64,000 bases of DNA from positions 68,125-132,124 of the forward strand of contig NZ_DDJO01000002.1 in NCBI RefSeq assembly GCF_002339505.1. Direction: 5' to 3'. A model generated the notes under the pieces. The model saw only the letters and a program-made list of their open reading frames with translations, made no database searches and was not told the DNA's origin. Below, piece by piece: positions 1 through 8,909 of this stretch. This DNA comes from Corynebacterium sp. UBA2622 (GTDB lineage Bacteria > Actinomycetota > Actinomycetes > Mycobacteriales > Mycobacteriaceae). The translations under genes and the position numbers were made by a program. Within the stretch, counting starts at the first letter, position 1, and each line of letters opens with the position of its first letter.

Positions 1-1124
1 TCGATGTCCTCTATCCCGAGCAGGCCGAGCAACCCGGTGCGCGAACTGTCCCCGGCCTCGGCGGGGCGACGGTAAAACGCGAGGTGCCGCGCAATGAGCT
101 CCGCCTCCTCACCCCGGAGCGCGTCCGGGACTCCCAGCATCTCCTCTCCCGCCTCCGTGCGGGCGCGGATGGTCGAGTCGCAGACGAGGTGGAATGCGTC
201 GTCGTCAACGAAGTAGTCGGGATCCCCGTCAACCACGATGACGCAGTCGACCTCGCGCTCGGCGAGCGCTGCGTGGGCACCGGCTGCGTCGGAAAGCGCG
301 ACAGTGAGGTGGGCGGCCTCCGGCTCCTTCGTGTGCGGTAGCCACTTCATCCAGCCCAGGGAGGGGTCCGGGTGGTGGTTGACCAGGCCTACCGTCTCCG
401 GGCCGTGGAAGAAGGCCAGCTGCGCAACGACGGACCGGGCCAGCGCGAACGCACCGGGGCCCGCCAGCGTGAGAGCGGGGAAGGCGGCCAGCTGGACCAC
501 GATGGGCGTCCCCGGCACAGTGCTCACCGCCGCCACGGCGCGGCGCAGGCTGACGGCGCAGACCGGGTCGAGGTCCTCGGGGGACCCGGGGTCCGCCACC
601 TCGACGGGTGTGCAGAGCGCGCTCGCACCGACTCCGAGCCGCACCTCCCCGGAGCGCGGTGAGTCGGGACCGCGCTCCCACACCCGCGTCGTCGGTATGG
701 CGGAAACGAGCTGCGCCGGATCGGGGTGGAAGTGGAGGTAATGCTCCCTCTGCCTGCGGCCGTTGGCGCGGGCCCGGGCGGTGAGTGCGTCGAGATGGCG
801 CAGGTAGACCCGCCGCACCTCGTCGATGTCCCCGCTCTTCTCCGGCGGGTTGACCATCATGAGGACGCTGAAGAGCATCATCAGCGGAAAAAGCATCATC
901 ATCGGGCTCATTCCCCGCCCCGAGAGCAGCATGACCGCCACCACGGCCCCCACCGCGGCGAGCATGACCAGCGGCATGAGGATCTTGATCAGCGGCTGGA
1001 CAACCTCCTTCCGCGCCGCCGGCACCGCTTCGGCAGCCAGCGTGCCGGACGGCAGCGGTGGAGCCGGGTCGGCGGCGTGCGGCGGCAGAGGTGCCACGAC
1101 GGCGTTGTGGTCGAGCCCGAGCAC
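1..1124 (-). CDS. eccC: ESX-4 type VII secretion ATPase EccC, N-terminal part (cut by window edge)
   Basis: EccC is the membrane-anchored FtsK/SpoIIIE-type ATPase of type VII secretion; it recognises WXG100 substrates and drives export. Only the N-terminal ~374 codons are here, so the ATPase domains are outside the window. Reading back from a GTG at 1124 gives a Pro/Ala-rich start, two closely spaced membrane segments (about residues 41-90, with a Met-rich stretch), then the soluble linker region typical before the first ATPase domain. It is divergent from eccD and beside mycP and eccB, matching the ESX-4 order of mycobacteria (eccC, eccD, mycP, eccB, then truA). The start is not certain: the frame stays open upstream and the only Shine-Dalgarno-like feature is a run of nine G four bases from the GTG. 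Family call is confident; the exact start is not. Confidence 0.85.
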   Translation of the reverse strand, partial: MLGLDHNAVVAPLPPHAADPAPPLPSGTLAAEAVPAARKEVVQPLIKILMPLVMLAAVGAVVAVMLLSGRGMSPMMMLFPLMMLFSVLMMVNPPEKSGDIDEVRRVYLRHLDALTARARANGRRQREHYLHFHPDPAQLVSAIPTTRVWERGPDSPRSGEVRLGVGASALCTPVEVADPGSPEDLDPVCAVSLRRAVAAVSTVPGTPIVVQLAAFPALTLAGPGAFALARSVVAQLAFFHGPETVGLVNHHPDPSLGWMKWLPHTKEPEAAHLTVALSDAAGAHAALAEREVDCVIVVDGDPDYFVDDDAFHLVCDSTIRARTEAGEEMLGVPDALRGEEAELIARHLAFYRRPAEAGDSSRTGLLGLLGIEDI

Positions 1125-1130
1125 GGGTAA

Positions 1131-1139
1131 CCCCCCCCC
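1131..1139. repeat. G9/C9 homopolymer just upstream of the eccC start
   Basis: Nine consecutive C on the plus strand (nine G in the eccC mRNA), preceded in the mRNA by five A. The tract lies 6 nt before the proposed GTG start at 1124 and occupies the ribosome-binding position. Such tracts can change length by slipped-strand replication. Here that would change Shine-Dalgarno strength or spacing, or fuse a different upstream frame. The functional reading is inference. Confidence 0.7.
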
Positions 1140-1297
1140 TTTTTGTGTTTCCCCTCCACAGCCGCCGGCCCACCCCGAACCGGCCCCCGTTGCTGTGGAC
1201 GCGCCCCACATCCTAGGCAATAATGATCGGGTGTGCGCGGCAACGGGGGTCGCCGCGGCAGCACCACGCGTCCACAATTGCATTTTCGGGGGTTTTC

Positions 1298-2617
1298 ATG
1301 GTTGCCACTTCGGCGCACCACATTGTCCGAGTCACCGTCCGCGTCGACGTCGTTTCCTTCCACCGGGACGTGGATCTCACGCTCCCCACCTCGTCATCGC
1401 TCGGGGAAATCCTCCCGGAGCTCTCCCGCCTCGTGGAGCTCCCGGCCGCCCACCGGCCCTGGCAGGCCACGACCGCCGCCGGTGTCCCCCTGGACATGCA
1501 CACCCCGCTCTACCAGCTCAAGCTTCGCGACGGCAGCGTGCTCGTCCTCCGCCCGCAGGAGCCCGTTGATCCGCCGGTGGTTCGCGACGCCGCAGAATCC
1601 CTCGCGGCGGCCGCCGAGGAAACGCCCCGGCTCCCCGGTGCCGACACCGCGGCCTCAGCGGTGGGCTGCGCCGTGCTGGCCGCCGCGGCACTACCCGTGG
1701 CGGGTGCCCCCGGCGCGTTCGCAGTTGCCGCCGCCCCACTGCTGTTCCTGGGGTTCTTCACCCGCTCGCGGGTTCTCTACGTCCTCGGTGCCCTGAGCAC
1801 CGCCGCGGGGTGCGGTACGTGGGTGGCGGGTGCCCCGGCGGAATGGGCCTCACCCACGGACCCGGCGATCGGCGCCCTTTCCGCCGCTGCAGTGCTCGCC
1901 CTGCTCGGCGGGTCCGGTGCCCTGCTCAGAGTCCTCGACGCCGCCACCGCCTCCGCCCTCCTCACCGTCCCGGTGCTCGCCACCCCTGCCGCGGCGGGCG
2001 CGTGGCTGCCCTCCCCCGATGCCCCTCCCGCCGTAGCGGGCCTGGGTTCCCTCCTGGCCGTTGCGGCGGCCCCGGGTGCGGCAACCCGGCTCGCGGGTCT
2101 GCGGGTTCCGCGTATTCCCACCGCCGGCGAGGAATTTTCCCTGTCGGACGGTTACCAGACGGACGTCGACTTGCGGGCCCGGCGCGCCCGCTCAATCGCT
2201 GCCGGCATCACGGCCGGGGCGGGCGCGGTGGCGGCGCCCGCCCTGCTCGCGCTGGGGCTCGCGGGCGGCGGGTGGCCCACCGTCATGTGTCTGTGCACCC
2301 TCGGTGCCGTGGCTTTCCACGCGGCGCGCCTGCACTACCCCGTCCCCCGCGCCGCCCTGACTTCGGTATCCCTGTCCGCCGCCCTCGCCTGCGGGCTCGC
2401 GGCGGCTCAGCAGACCCCGGCGCACCCCGCGGTCCCGGTCTTGGCGGTGGCGCTCGGCCTGACATGCGCCTCTGCGGTGCTCTGGGCCCCGCGGGTACCG
2501 GACCTCGAACCCACCGCCCTCGTCTGGTTCGAGCGAGCTGAGGCGGCCGCCCTCATCGCGTCCCTGCCCGTGGCGGTCCACGTCACCGGGGCGTTCGACC
2601 TGGTGAGGGGGCTCTAG
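1298..2617 (+). CDS. eccD: ESX-4 type VII secretion membrane protein EccD
   Basis: EccD forms the multi-span membrane pore component of the ESX complex. The 439-residue product has an N-terminal ubiquitin-like (YukD-type) domain of about 90 residues, then an Ala/Gly/Leu-rich region with roughly eleven membrane helices, which is the EccD architecture. The ATG at 1298 is preferred over the in-frame ATG at 1223 because the ubiquitin-like strand begins right after it and a G-rich Shine-Dalgarno-like stretch precedes it by a few bases. The stop at 2617 is two bases before the mycP start, so the two are cotranscribed. The pair is divergent from eccC. Confidence 0.85.
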   Translation: MVATSAHHIVRVTVRVDVVSFHRDVDLTLPTSSSLGEILPELSRLVELPAAHRPWQATTAAGVPLDMHTPLYQLKLRDGSVLVLRPQEPVDPPVVRDAAESLAAAAEETPRLPGADTAASAVGCAVLAAAALPVAGAPGAFAVAAAPLLFLGFFTRSRVLYVLGALSTAAGCGTWVAGAPAEWASPTDPAIGALSAAAVLALLGGSGALLRVLDAATASALLTVPVLATPAAAGAWLPSPDAPPAVAGLGSLLAVAAAPGAATRLAGLRVPRIPTAGEEFSLSDGYQTDVDLRARRARSIAAGITAGAGAVAAPALLALGLAGGGWPTVMCLCTLGAVAFHAARLHYPVPRAALTSVSLSAALACGLAAAQQTPAHPAVPVLAVALGLTCASAVLWAPRVPDLEPTALVWFERAEAAALIASLPVAVHVTGAFDLVRGL

Positions 2618-2619
2618 AA

Positions 2620-3810
2620 GTGCGCATCCCTGCCGCTGCCGCCACCGTGGCCGCACTCGCGACGGTGATCCCCGGCGCTGCGTTAGCTCCCGCCCCGCCC
2701 GCGGCTGCCCAGGACTATCCCTGCGCAATCCCCGCCCCCACGCCCACCCCGGCAGCACCGGCCGGTGCGGGGGAGGTGCGGCGCTTCGCCACCGGTGCCG
2801 GGGTCCGCGTCGCGGTCATCGACACCGGTGTCAGCCCCAACGCGGAGCTCAGCCGGCTTGTCCCGGGTGCGGACTTCGTCACCCCCGATGCCCCGAACCC
2901 CCTGTTCGACTGCGACGGCCACGGCACCGTGGTGGCGGGAATCATCGGGGCCGCCAGCTCGGGAATCGCCCCCGACTCGGAGATCCTCGCGGTGCGGCAG
3001 ACATCCTCCCATTACCGCAACCGGCGCGGCGGAGACACCGTGGAGACGTCGGGAAGCGTGCGCTCGCTGGCGGAAGCGATCCACGCCGCGCTCGACGAGC
3101 GGGCGCGGGTGCTCAACATCTCGGTGGTCTCGTGCGTCGACCCCCGCGATGTCGGGGCGCTGGACGCGACCGTGCTCCACGCGGCCCTCAACCGCGCCGA
3201 GCAGGAAGGCGCGGTCGTTGTCGCCGCCGCGGGCAACGTGTCGGAGAACTGCGCCCAGGGGTCCTTCGTCCTTCCGTCCCATTTCCCCACCGTCCTGGCG
3301 GTGGGAGCGCGCGAATCGGCCCACGAACTGGCCGGTTATTCCGTGTCCTCCCCCGCGGAATCGCCGCCGCTTTCCGCACCGGGTGCGCCGGGGCCCGGCC
3401 TGTCGTGGTCGGGTGACGGGTTCGCCCGCGGAAGCGCGATCGACCGAGATACGGTGACACCTTTCGTGGGCACCAGCTTCGCCGCACCCGTCGTGGCGGG
3501 AACTGTGGCGCTGCTCCTCGAGCGCCACCCCCACCTCAGTCCGGCGCGGGTGCGCGACGTTGTCGCCGCGGCCGCGCAACCCTCGGGCGGGGCGGTCACC
3601 CCGCTGGCGGTGGTCACCCACCTGGCGGCGGAGGCCCCGGCCGCCCCGGCGGGGTCGACCCCGCTGGTCGTCGAACCAGCGGAGGTGGTGGCCTCGCCGG
3701 CACCCGCGCGCGGTGCCTTTGCCGGCTCCGTCGCGCTCCTCGCGGCGCTCGCCGCGGGATGCGCCGCCGCGCTCGTCAGTAGGTGGCGGTCAGGGCAGAC
3801 TCCCGGTTGA
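2620..3810 (+). CDS. mycP: Mycosin, subtilisin-like serine protease of ESX-4 (MycP)
   Basis: MycP is the membrane-anchored subtilisin-like protease that stabilises the ESX membrane complex on its outer face. Seen directly: an N-terminal signal peptide ending near residue 30; the catalytic triad as Asp68 in VIDTG, His101 in DGHGT and Ser286 in GTSFAAP; an oxyanion Asn near 206 in AAAGN; and a C-terminal membrane helix followed by a short basic tail. Length (396 aa) fits mycosins. The start is GTG 2620, two bases after the eccD stop. The last 35 bases overlap the 3' end of eccB, which reads the other way, so transcription of the two must converge. Confidence 0.88.
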   Translation: MRIPAAAATVAALATVIPGAALAPAPPAAAQDYPCAIPAPTPTPAAPAGAGEVRRFATGAGVRVAVIDTGVSPNAELSRLVPGADFVTPDAPNPLFDCDGHGTVVAGIIGAASSGIAPDSEILAVRQTSSHYRNRRGGDTVETSGSVRSLAEAIHAALDERARVLNISVVSCVDPRDVGALDATVLHAALNRAEQEGAVVVAAAGNVSENCAQGSFVLPSHFPTVLAVGARESAHELAGYSVSSPAESPPLSAPGAPGPGLSWSGDGFARGSAIDRDTVTPFVGTSFAAPVVAGTVALLLERHPHLSPARVRDVVAAAAQPSGGAVTPLAVVTHLAAEAPAAPAGSTPLVVEPAEVVASPAPARGAFAGSVALLAALAAGCAAALVSRWRSGQTPG

Positions 3811-5047
3811 GCCTCTCCCCGGCTGGCAGAAGCGAGAGGATCTCCCATGGCACGTTCTCCACGAGCTCCACCCCGATCACCTCCAGCACCGGGCGCTCCG
3901 GCACCTCGTGCCGCAGCCCGTGGGTCGAGACCACGTGGTGGCCGTGGCCGGTGTCCACCGCCACCGCGCCGTGTGCCAGGCCCGTGAAATGCGTGGCGAC
4001 GGCCCCGCCCGACAGCTCCACCGCCCCGCCGGGGCCCGCCGCGTCCGCTGTCGCGGCGCCGCGCCCCTCGTCCACGCACACGGCGCGGCCGGAGGGGTCC
4101 TCCCACCTCGGGACCGCGGCGGGCAGGTGCAGGTCGAGGGCGGGGGCCGCGTCCTCGTAGCGGGACAGGGAGTCGCGCGTCACCCGGCGCAGGGGCGCGC
4201 CTGCGTCGGCGAGAATGTCCCGCTGCGTCGGCGTGACAGGCTGGATCCCGCCCGCGGGGTTCACCGCCCATGACCCGGCATCCGTTTCCAGCACCTCCGG
4301 CAGCGGCGTGGGCAGAGCGACGGGCGGATTTTCCCGCAGGGCGTTGAGCACCTCATCCGGTGGTCGCCAACGCGGGGTGTCGGCATCGACACCCAGCACC
4401 CGGCGCACGACACGCCCGTGGGGTGACGAGGCCTCCGGCAGGAGGGTGCGGCCACCCGCCGTGACCAGCCAGTCCCGGCCGTGCACGGTGGCGAGGACGG
4501 CGGAGGCGTCGTCAAGAGGGCGCGGCGGGTGAGCCGCGGAGACGGTGACCGTGCCGCCGGCCTCGCACACCGCCCAGCCGAGGTCGGGGGCGCCGGGCGG
4601 GGCGAAGGACGAGGGTGCGGTGGGAATGCCCACGGGAACGCCGCGCGGCATGGTGAGCAGATGCTGCTCCCCCACCCGCGCCGGCTCCTCCGGGGAGCCC
4701 GCCACCAAGCGGGCGGAGGTCAGGTTGGTCACGGGGTGGACGGCATCTCCGACGCGCACGAAGAGGTTTCCCGACGGGTCGCGCAAAATCGGGGCACCCC
4801 CGGGGTCCGGGTTGGGGCGCAGCCAGGCGAAGAGCGCCATTACCGCGGCGATCATGGCCACCGCGGCCGCGCCGAGGAGCATGGCTCGGCGGCGTGCCGC
4901 CAGCGGGTCGTGGATCATGCGGATGTCACCGAAGAGCAGGCCGTGCTCAACGCGACGCCGCATGAAGCGGTGGCCGGTGACCTGCGGGCGTGTGGTGGGC
5001 AGCAGGCGCGACGGGCGCTGCGACGCGCCCGAACCAGAAGAGGACAT
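3776..5047 (-). CDS. eccB: ESX-4 type VII secretion protein EccB
   Basis: EccB is a single-pass membrane protein whose large external domain helps build the ESX periplasmic assembly. The 423-residue product has a short basic cytosolic N-terminus with the family-typical stretch TGHRFMRRRVEHGLLFGD, one membrane helix at about residues 54-76, and a long external domain. ATG 5047 is chosen over an in-frame codon at 5104 because GGGGAAGG lies just upstream and homologous EccBs begin with a short Ser-rich lead. The gene converges on mycP with a 35-base overlap of coding sequence. Confidence 0.87.
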   Translation of the reverse strand: MSSSGSGASQRPSRLLPTTRPQVTGHRFMRRRVEHGLLFGDIRMIHDPLAARRRAMLLGAAAVAMIAAVMALFAWLRPNPDPGGAPILRDPSGNLFVRVGDAVHPVTNLTSARLVAGSPEEPARVGEQHLLTMPRGVPVGIPTAPSSFAPPGAPDLGWAVCEAGGTVTVSAAHPPRPLDDASAVLATVHGRDWLVTAGGRTLLPEASSPHGRVVRRVLGVDADTPRWRPPDEVLNALRENPPVALPTPLPEVLETDAGSWAVNPAGGIQPVTPTQRDILADAGAPLRRVTRDSLSRYEDAAPALDLHLPAAVPRWEDPSGRAVCVDEGRGAATADAAGPGGAVELSGGAVATHFTGLAHGAVAVDTGHGHHVVSTHGLRHEVPERPVLEVIGVELVENVPWEILSLLPAGERLNRESALTATY

Positions 5048-5076
5048 GCGAGACCTTCCCCCGAGCGGACTCTCGT

Positions 5077-5096
5077 CCCGGTTCCCCCGAACCGGG
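5077..5096 (-). terminator. 8-bp GC-rich hairpin between the DUF6541-like gene and eccB
   Basis: Perfect inverted repeat CCCGGTTC / GAACCGGG with a 4-base loop, in the 66-base gap between the stop of the upstream membrane-protein gene and the eccB start. No U-tract follows, so it may terminate weakly or only be a structured spacer. Confidence 0.4.
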
Positions 5097-5113
5097 CTCG
5101 ACACCCCCTGAAT

Positions 5114-7279
5114 CTACCCCAGGTTCTCACCCTGCGCCCGGGAAGCGCCCGAGACCGCCTGGAGCTCCGGCAGGTAGTCGGAGCCGTGTTCCTCGGCGTC
5201 GTTGCGCATGGCACGCAGCTCGGCGGGGGTGAACTGCTCGTTGACCGCGAAAATGACGGTTTTGCCCTTGCGGTAGACGGGGGTGGAGCCGGGTGCGGTC
5301 CACAGGCCCTTGATCTGTTCGAAGCTGGGATCCTGCTGCCACCAGAAGGGGTCGGGGCTGGAGATGATGAACTTCACGTCCAGGTCCTTCGCCGCCCGGT
5401 CCGCGATGTTCTCGGCATTTTCGTCGCCGCGCACACCTGCACCGAGCATGTCGGAGTGCCAGAACAGGGTGTCCGTGCTGGAGCCGCGCCCGCCAACCGG
5501 CCACATGTAGTGGCGGGCGATGGTGGGCACCCCGTTGTAGGCGTAAAGCCAGGAGTAGCCGTCGGCGGAATCCCCCATGGTGTAGCCTTCCCACGCCGCC
5601 GGTTGGGTGCCCAGCCAGTCGAAGGCGAGGCGGTCGTTCTCATCCACCCTGGGCCCGTCCGCCCGCGGATCCGTGTAGGAGGCCTCCGCGCCCTCCCCAA
5701 CGCGGTCCTGCACCCACCAGGCGGTGCCGCACGCCGCGGCCACGGCCACGACGGTGGAGGCGACCACGCTGGCCCGGGCCCAGGCGGGCGTGCCGTTGCG
5801 CGCGGCGAGGGGCGCGAGACACAGCAGGCGAACCATGGCGGCCACACCGATTGCCGCGGCCGCGACGGTAACCATCGCCACCGGCATGATGAGGCGGTGC
5901 GCGGTGTTGTAGTGCGGGTGGCCGAGGATGCCGAGGGTGTCGCCGAACCATCCGCCGAAGGGCTTGAGCACGTTGACGGCGACGGCCGCGGAGATGGCGT
6001 AGTAGAGGATCGACCACGGCTGCCCCCGCCAGAGCAGCGCGGCAAGGGCACCGAACCCCCCGAGCCAGAGCAGCGTCGTGGCCGAGAACGCCGGGAAGAA
6101 CTCCTGCACGTGGCGGGTGCTCAAGGTGAGGATGGTGTTCCACGGGTCGGTGAACACGGCGTCCCCCGGAGTGGCCCAGCTGACCACCTCCCCGGCTACC
6201 GAGGACCCCGCGATGACCTCGGGGAGGAACAGCAGCGCCGCGACGATCACGGTGGCGGCGAGCCAGACCAGGTCGCTGAGGCGCGAGCGGGCCGGGCGAA
6301 CGAGGAGGCTGGTGAGCCAGAACAGCGCCACGGCCAACGCAACGTAGGTCACCGAGGATGGGTGAACCCCCAGCACCCCGACCAAGGCCAGCGCCGCCGG
6401 GTACAACAGCTCGTGGCGGAACGGCACCGAGCAGAAAAGGTAGATGACGCTGCCGACCATGCAGGCCGCGAAGAGATAGGGCCAGAACCCCACGTAATCG
6501 CCGATCCACAGCACGGGTGGGGCGACGTAGATCCCAATGGCGGCCAGCACCGCCGCGATCTGGGCGGTCAGCCCGCGCGAGCGCAGCATGGTGAGCACGA
6601 GGCAGGCCATGGAGATCGGCAGGGCGACACCCGGCAGAATGGCCGTGGCAATGTGCAGCGCCGGAATCGGATCGAGCCCCGCGGCCTCGGCGAACAGCGC
6701 CACCCCGGCGTGGTAGCCGGAGGGGTAGAGCATCGCCGCGTGGGTCTCCATGTTGTGCAGCTCGCCCATCCGGATCGGTGAGGCGACGTGTTCCGTCATG
6801 ATGTAGCGCACCACGTTGGCGTGCCACTGCGAGTCCCACCCCTGCACAAAGCTGTCGAGGCCGTGCGGCATGCGCACGAGCCAGTTCATCCGGTCCGAGA
6901 CGATGATCCACGATCCCGCGACAACCCCGAGCGCGGGGATGATCCAGGACGGGTCGAGAGCACTGTGGGCGCGCCAGCCCTCCGGCCACAACGCGGACCG
7001 CCAGCTCGCACCCGTCCGGGCGCGCTCGCGACGCACGAACCCCCACCGCCAGGCGGCGGCAACGACGAGGGCGAGGAAAAGAGTGATGGAAAAGGTCAGC
7101 CAGTTGAACGGCGCGCTCGTCGCACCCCACATCAGAGAGGCCAGGCTGATGACGCCGAAGGTGACGGGCAGGCCAGCTGCAAGGGCGGTAGGCACCTTCG
7201 CGCCAGACACCCACGCCAGCGAGAACCCCGGGAGTATAAAGATAAGCAGGGCGAGAAGAACCGTTCCCGCAAGCGCCAT
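5114..7279 (-). CDS. Large polytopic membrane protein, DUF6541-like (possible GT-C-type enzyme)
   Basis: A 721-residue protein with many membrane helices over about the first 490 residues and a hydrophilic C-terminal part of about 200 residues rich in aromatic residues. The fold plan (helical bundle plus outer domain) resembles GT-C glycosyltransferase-like proteins of actinobacteria, and I place it in the DUF6541 group from overall features, not from a search. ATG 7279 has a GAGAGGA ribosome site nearby. It sits between eccB and truA, where mycobacterial ESX-4 loci also carry a conserved integral membrane protein. A role in building a surface polysaccharide is inference; no substrate can be named. 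Confidence 0.6.
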   Translation of the reverse strand: MALAGTVLLALLIFILPGFSLAWVSGAKVPTALAAGLPVTFGVISLASLMWGATSAPFNWLTFSITLFLALVVAAAWRWGFVRRERARTGASWRSALWPEGWRAHSALDPSWIIPALGVVAGSWIIVSDRMNWLVRMPHGLDSFVQGWDSQWHANVVRYIMTEHVASPIRMGELHNMETHAAMLYPSGYHAGVALFAEAAGLDPIPALHIATAILPGVALPISMACLVLTMLRSRGLTAQIAAVLAAIGIYVAPPVLWIGDYVGFWPYLFAACMVGSVIYLFCSVPFRHELLYPAALALVGVLGVHPSSVTYVALAVALFWLTSLLVRPARSRLSDLVWLAATVIVAALLFLPEVIAGSSVAGEVVSWATPGDAVFTDPWNTILTLSTRHVQEFFPAFSATTLLWLGGFGALAALLWRGQPWSILYYAISAAVAVNVLKPFGGWFGDTLGILGHPHYNTAHRLIMPVAMVTVAAAAIGVAAMVRLLCLAPLAARNGTPAWARASVVASTVVAVAAACGTAWWVQDRVGEGAEASYTDPRADGPRVDENDRLAFDWLGTQPAAWEGYTMGDSADGYSWLYAYNGVPTIARHYMWPVGGRGSSTDTLFWHSDMLGAGVRGDENAENIADRAAKDLDVKFIISSPDPFWWQQDPSFEQIKGLWTAPGSTPVYRKGKTVIFAVNEQFTPAELRAMRNDAEEHGSDYLPELQAVSGASRAQGENLG

Positions 7280-7369
7280 CGTCCAGTCCTCTCAATTGGT
7301 TGGTATCCCGTTGGCGCTGAATTCACCACGCGCAACAGGTCGCATTCTATTCCCCCCGACCCACGCGAC

Positions 7370-8272
7370 CTACTCGGCGCGCGCTACCGCGTCCCTGCGC
7401 CCCCTCGTCAGGGCGATCCTCTCCCCCAGCCGGTCATCGGGCGGGTACGTCACGCCGGTGAGGGTCAGTCCCCGCGCAGGAGCAAGGGCGACCTGGGGGG
7501 AGCGCTGCCGCTCACCGAGCAGCCCCTCGACCCAGTCCGCGTCCCGCCGCCCCTCCCCCACCTGAAGGCACGAGGCCACCAGGGCGCGCACCATGTTCCA
7601 GCAGAACGCGTCGGCACGCACGTGCGCCTCGTACAGGTGGAGCTCTTCGCTTGTCGACGCATCGACCCACCGCATCTCCTTGAGCTCGCGCACCGTTGTG
7701 GCGTGCGACCGGGGTTTGCAGAACGCGGCGAAGTCGTTGAGCCCCACCACGAGATCAGCTGCCGCCCGCATCCGGTCCAGGTCAACGGGCTTGGGCCACA
7801 CTGCCGTGTCGCGGCGCCGGGTCGGGAGAGCTCCGGCGGGATCGGTGGTGACCCGGTAGACGTAGCTGCGGTCAAGGGCGGCGAATCTGGCGTCGAAAAG
7901 CGGATGTGCCTCGGCCGCGCCGAAGACGCGCACGTCCTCGGGGAGGAACTTGGCCAGACGGCGCACGAGCCGGGAGGGGTCGCCGCCGAGGGAGCGCTGT
8001 TCGAGGCAGGAACGGGGCACGTCCACGTGGGCCACCTGGCCCGATGCGTGGACCCCGGCATCGGTCCGGCCCGCGACGGTCAAACGGGCGGGTGCACGCA
8101 GGATGGTGGAGAGGGCGTCCTCGAGGGTGCCCTGCACCGTGCGGGTGGGCGTGCCGTCGGCGGCGGGTTTCTGGCTGGCCCAGCCGTGGAAGTCGGCGCC
8201 GTCGTAGGCGATGTCGAGCCGCAGGCGCACCATATTCACCGTGTCGCGGGCGGCGGGGTTGTCGGTGCTCAC
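7370..8272 (-). CDS. truA: tRNA pseudouridine(38-40) synthase TruA
   Basis: TruA converts uridine to pseudouridine at positions 38-40 of the tRNA anticodon arm. The product carries the diagnostic catalytic motif AGRTDAGVHASGQVAH with the nucleophilic Asp at residue 71 of the chosen start, and the N-terminal LDIAYDGADFHGW signature. GTG 8272 is preferred because AGGG lies 8 bases upstream; GTG 8281 has no spacing for a ribosome site and an internal ATG (VNMVRLRL) is possible. At about 300 residues it is slightly long for the family. It follows rplQ, as in other actinobacteria, but a strong hairpin lies between them. Confidence 0.9.
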   Translation of the reverse strand: MSTDNPAARDTVNMVRLRLDIAYDGADFHGWASQKPAADGTPTRTVQGTLEDALSTILRAPARLTVAGRTDAGVHASGQVAHVDVPRSCLEQRSLGGDPSRLVRRLAKFLPEDVRVFGAAEAHPLFDARFAALDRSYVYRVTTDPAGALPTRRRDTAVWPKPVDLDRMRAAADLVVGLNDFAAFCKPRSHATTVRELKEMRWVDASTSEELHLYEAHVRADAFCWNMVRALVASCLQVGEGRRDADWVEGLLGERQRSPQVALAPARGLTLTGVTYPPDDRLGERIALTRGRRDAVARAE

Positions 8273-8302
8273 CCGGAACACCCTAGCAACCGCACGAACG
8301 GC

Positions 8303-8342
8303 GACACCCCGCGCCGGCTCATGCGAGCGGACGCGGGGTGTC
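8303..8342 (-). terminator. Strong hairpin after the rplQ operon
   Basis: Perfect 11-bp stem GACACCCCGCG / CGCGGGGTGTC around an 18-base loop, with a second outer stem CCGCAC / GTGCGG (8290-8295 and 8345-8350). It lies between the rplQ stop and truA and would end or attenuate the rpsM-rpsK-rpsD-rpoA-rplQ transcript. No clear U-run follows. Confidence 0.6.
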
Positions 8343-8372
8343 GGGTGCGGCTGAGATACCGCGGAGCTGAGG

Positions 8373-8864
8373 TTAGGCCTCCGTGTTCTCCGCGGGAGTC
8401 TCCTCGACGGTCTCGGCCGGGGTCTCCTCGGCCTGAACCGGCGCAGCCTGCTCCGCCTGCTTCGAAGCGGCGGCGCGGGCGGTGCGGGTCGCCTCGGACG
8501 ACACCGTCTCCTCGAGAACGAGGGAGATGTGGGTCATCGGGGCGTTGTCGCCGGAACGGTTCTCCAGCTTGATCGAGCGGGTGTAGCCGCCGTCGCGGTT
8601 GGCGAACTTCGGCGCGAGCTCGTTGAACAGATAGGACACGATCTCCTTGTTCGGGAGCTCGGCCGCGACCGCGCGGCGGTCGGCCAGCGTGCCACGCTTC
8701 GCCTTGGTGATCAGCTTCTCTGCGTAGGGACGCAGCATCTTCGCCTTGGCTTCGGTGGTCTTGATGGCGCCGTGCTCGAAGAGAGACTGAGCCAGGTTAG
8801 AAACAATGTGCTTCTGGTGGCTAGCAGACCCTCCGAGGCGGGCACCCTTCTTAGGGGTAGGCAT
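8373..8864 (-). CDS. rplQ: 50S ribosomal protein L17
   Basis: L17 binds 23S rRNA near the exit tunnel of the large subunit. The N-terminal MPTPKKGARLGGSASHQKH and the ETEAKAKMLRPYAEKLIT segment are diagnostic. The product is 163 residues, about 40 more than the E. coli protein, because of a C-terminal Ala/Glu/Thr-rich acidic tail starting near residue 118; such tails are usual in actinobacterial L17. It follows rpoA by 45 bases and is the last gene of the alpha operon. Confidence 0.95.
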   Translation of the reverse strand: MPTPKKGARLGGSASHQKHIVSNLAQSLFEHGAIKTTEAKAKMLRPYAEKLITKAKRGTLADRRAVAAELPNKEIVSYLFNELAPKFANRDGGYTRSIKLENRSGDNAPMTHISLVLEETVSSEATRTARAAASKQAEQAAPVQAEETPAETVEETPAENTEA

Positions 8865-8909
8865 TTTCGTACTCCTCGTTGCGGTTGGTTGAGCGCGTGC
8901 TCGGTGTAG

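Noticed and set aside
229..1209. Alternative 326-codon minus-strand frame starting at 1209 in the eccC region
   Set aside because: Arg/Gly-rich and without membrane helices; the frame from GTG 1124 gives a clear EccC N-terminus.
4481..6781. 766-codon plus-strand frame opposite eccB and the membrane protein
   Set aside because: Low-complexity Gly/Arg/His antisense shadow; the minus-strand genes have clear families.
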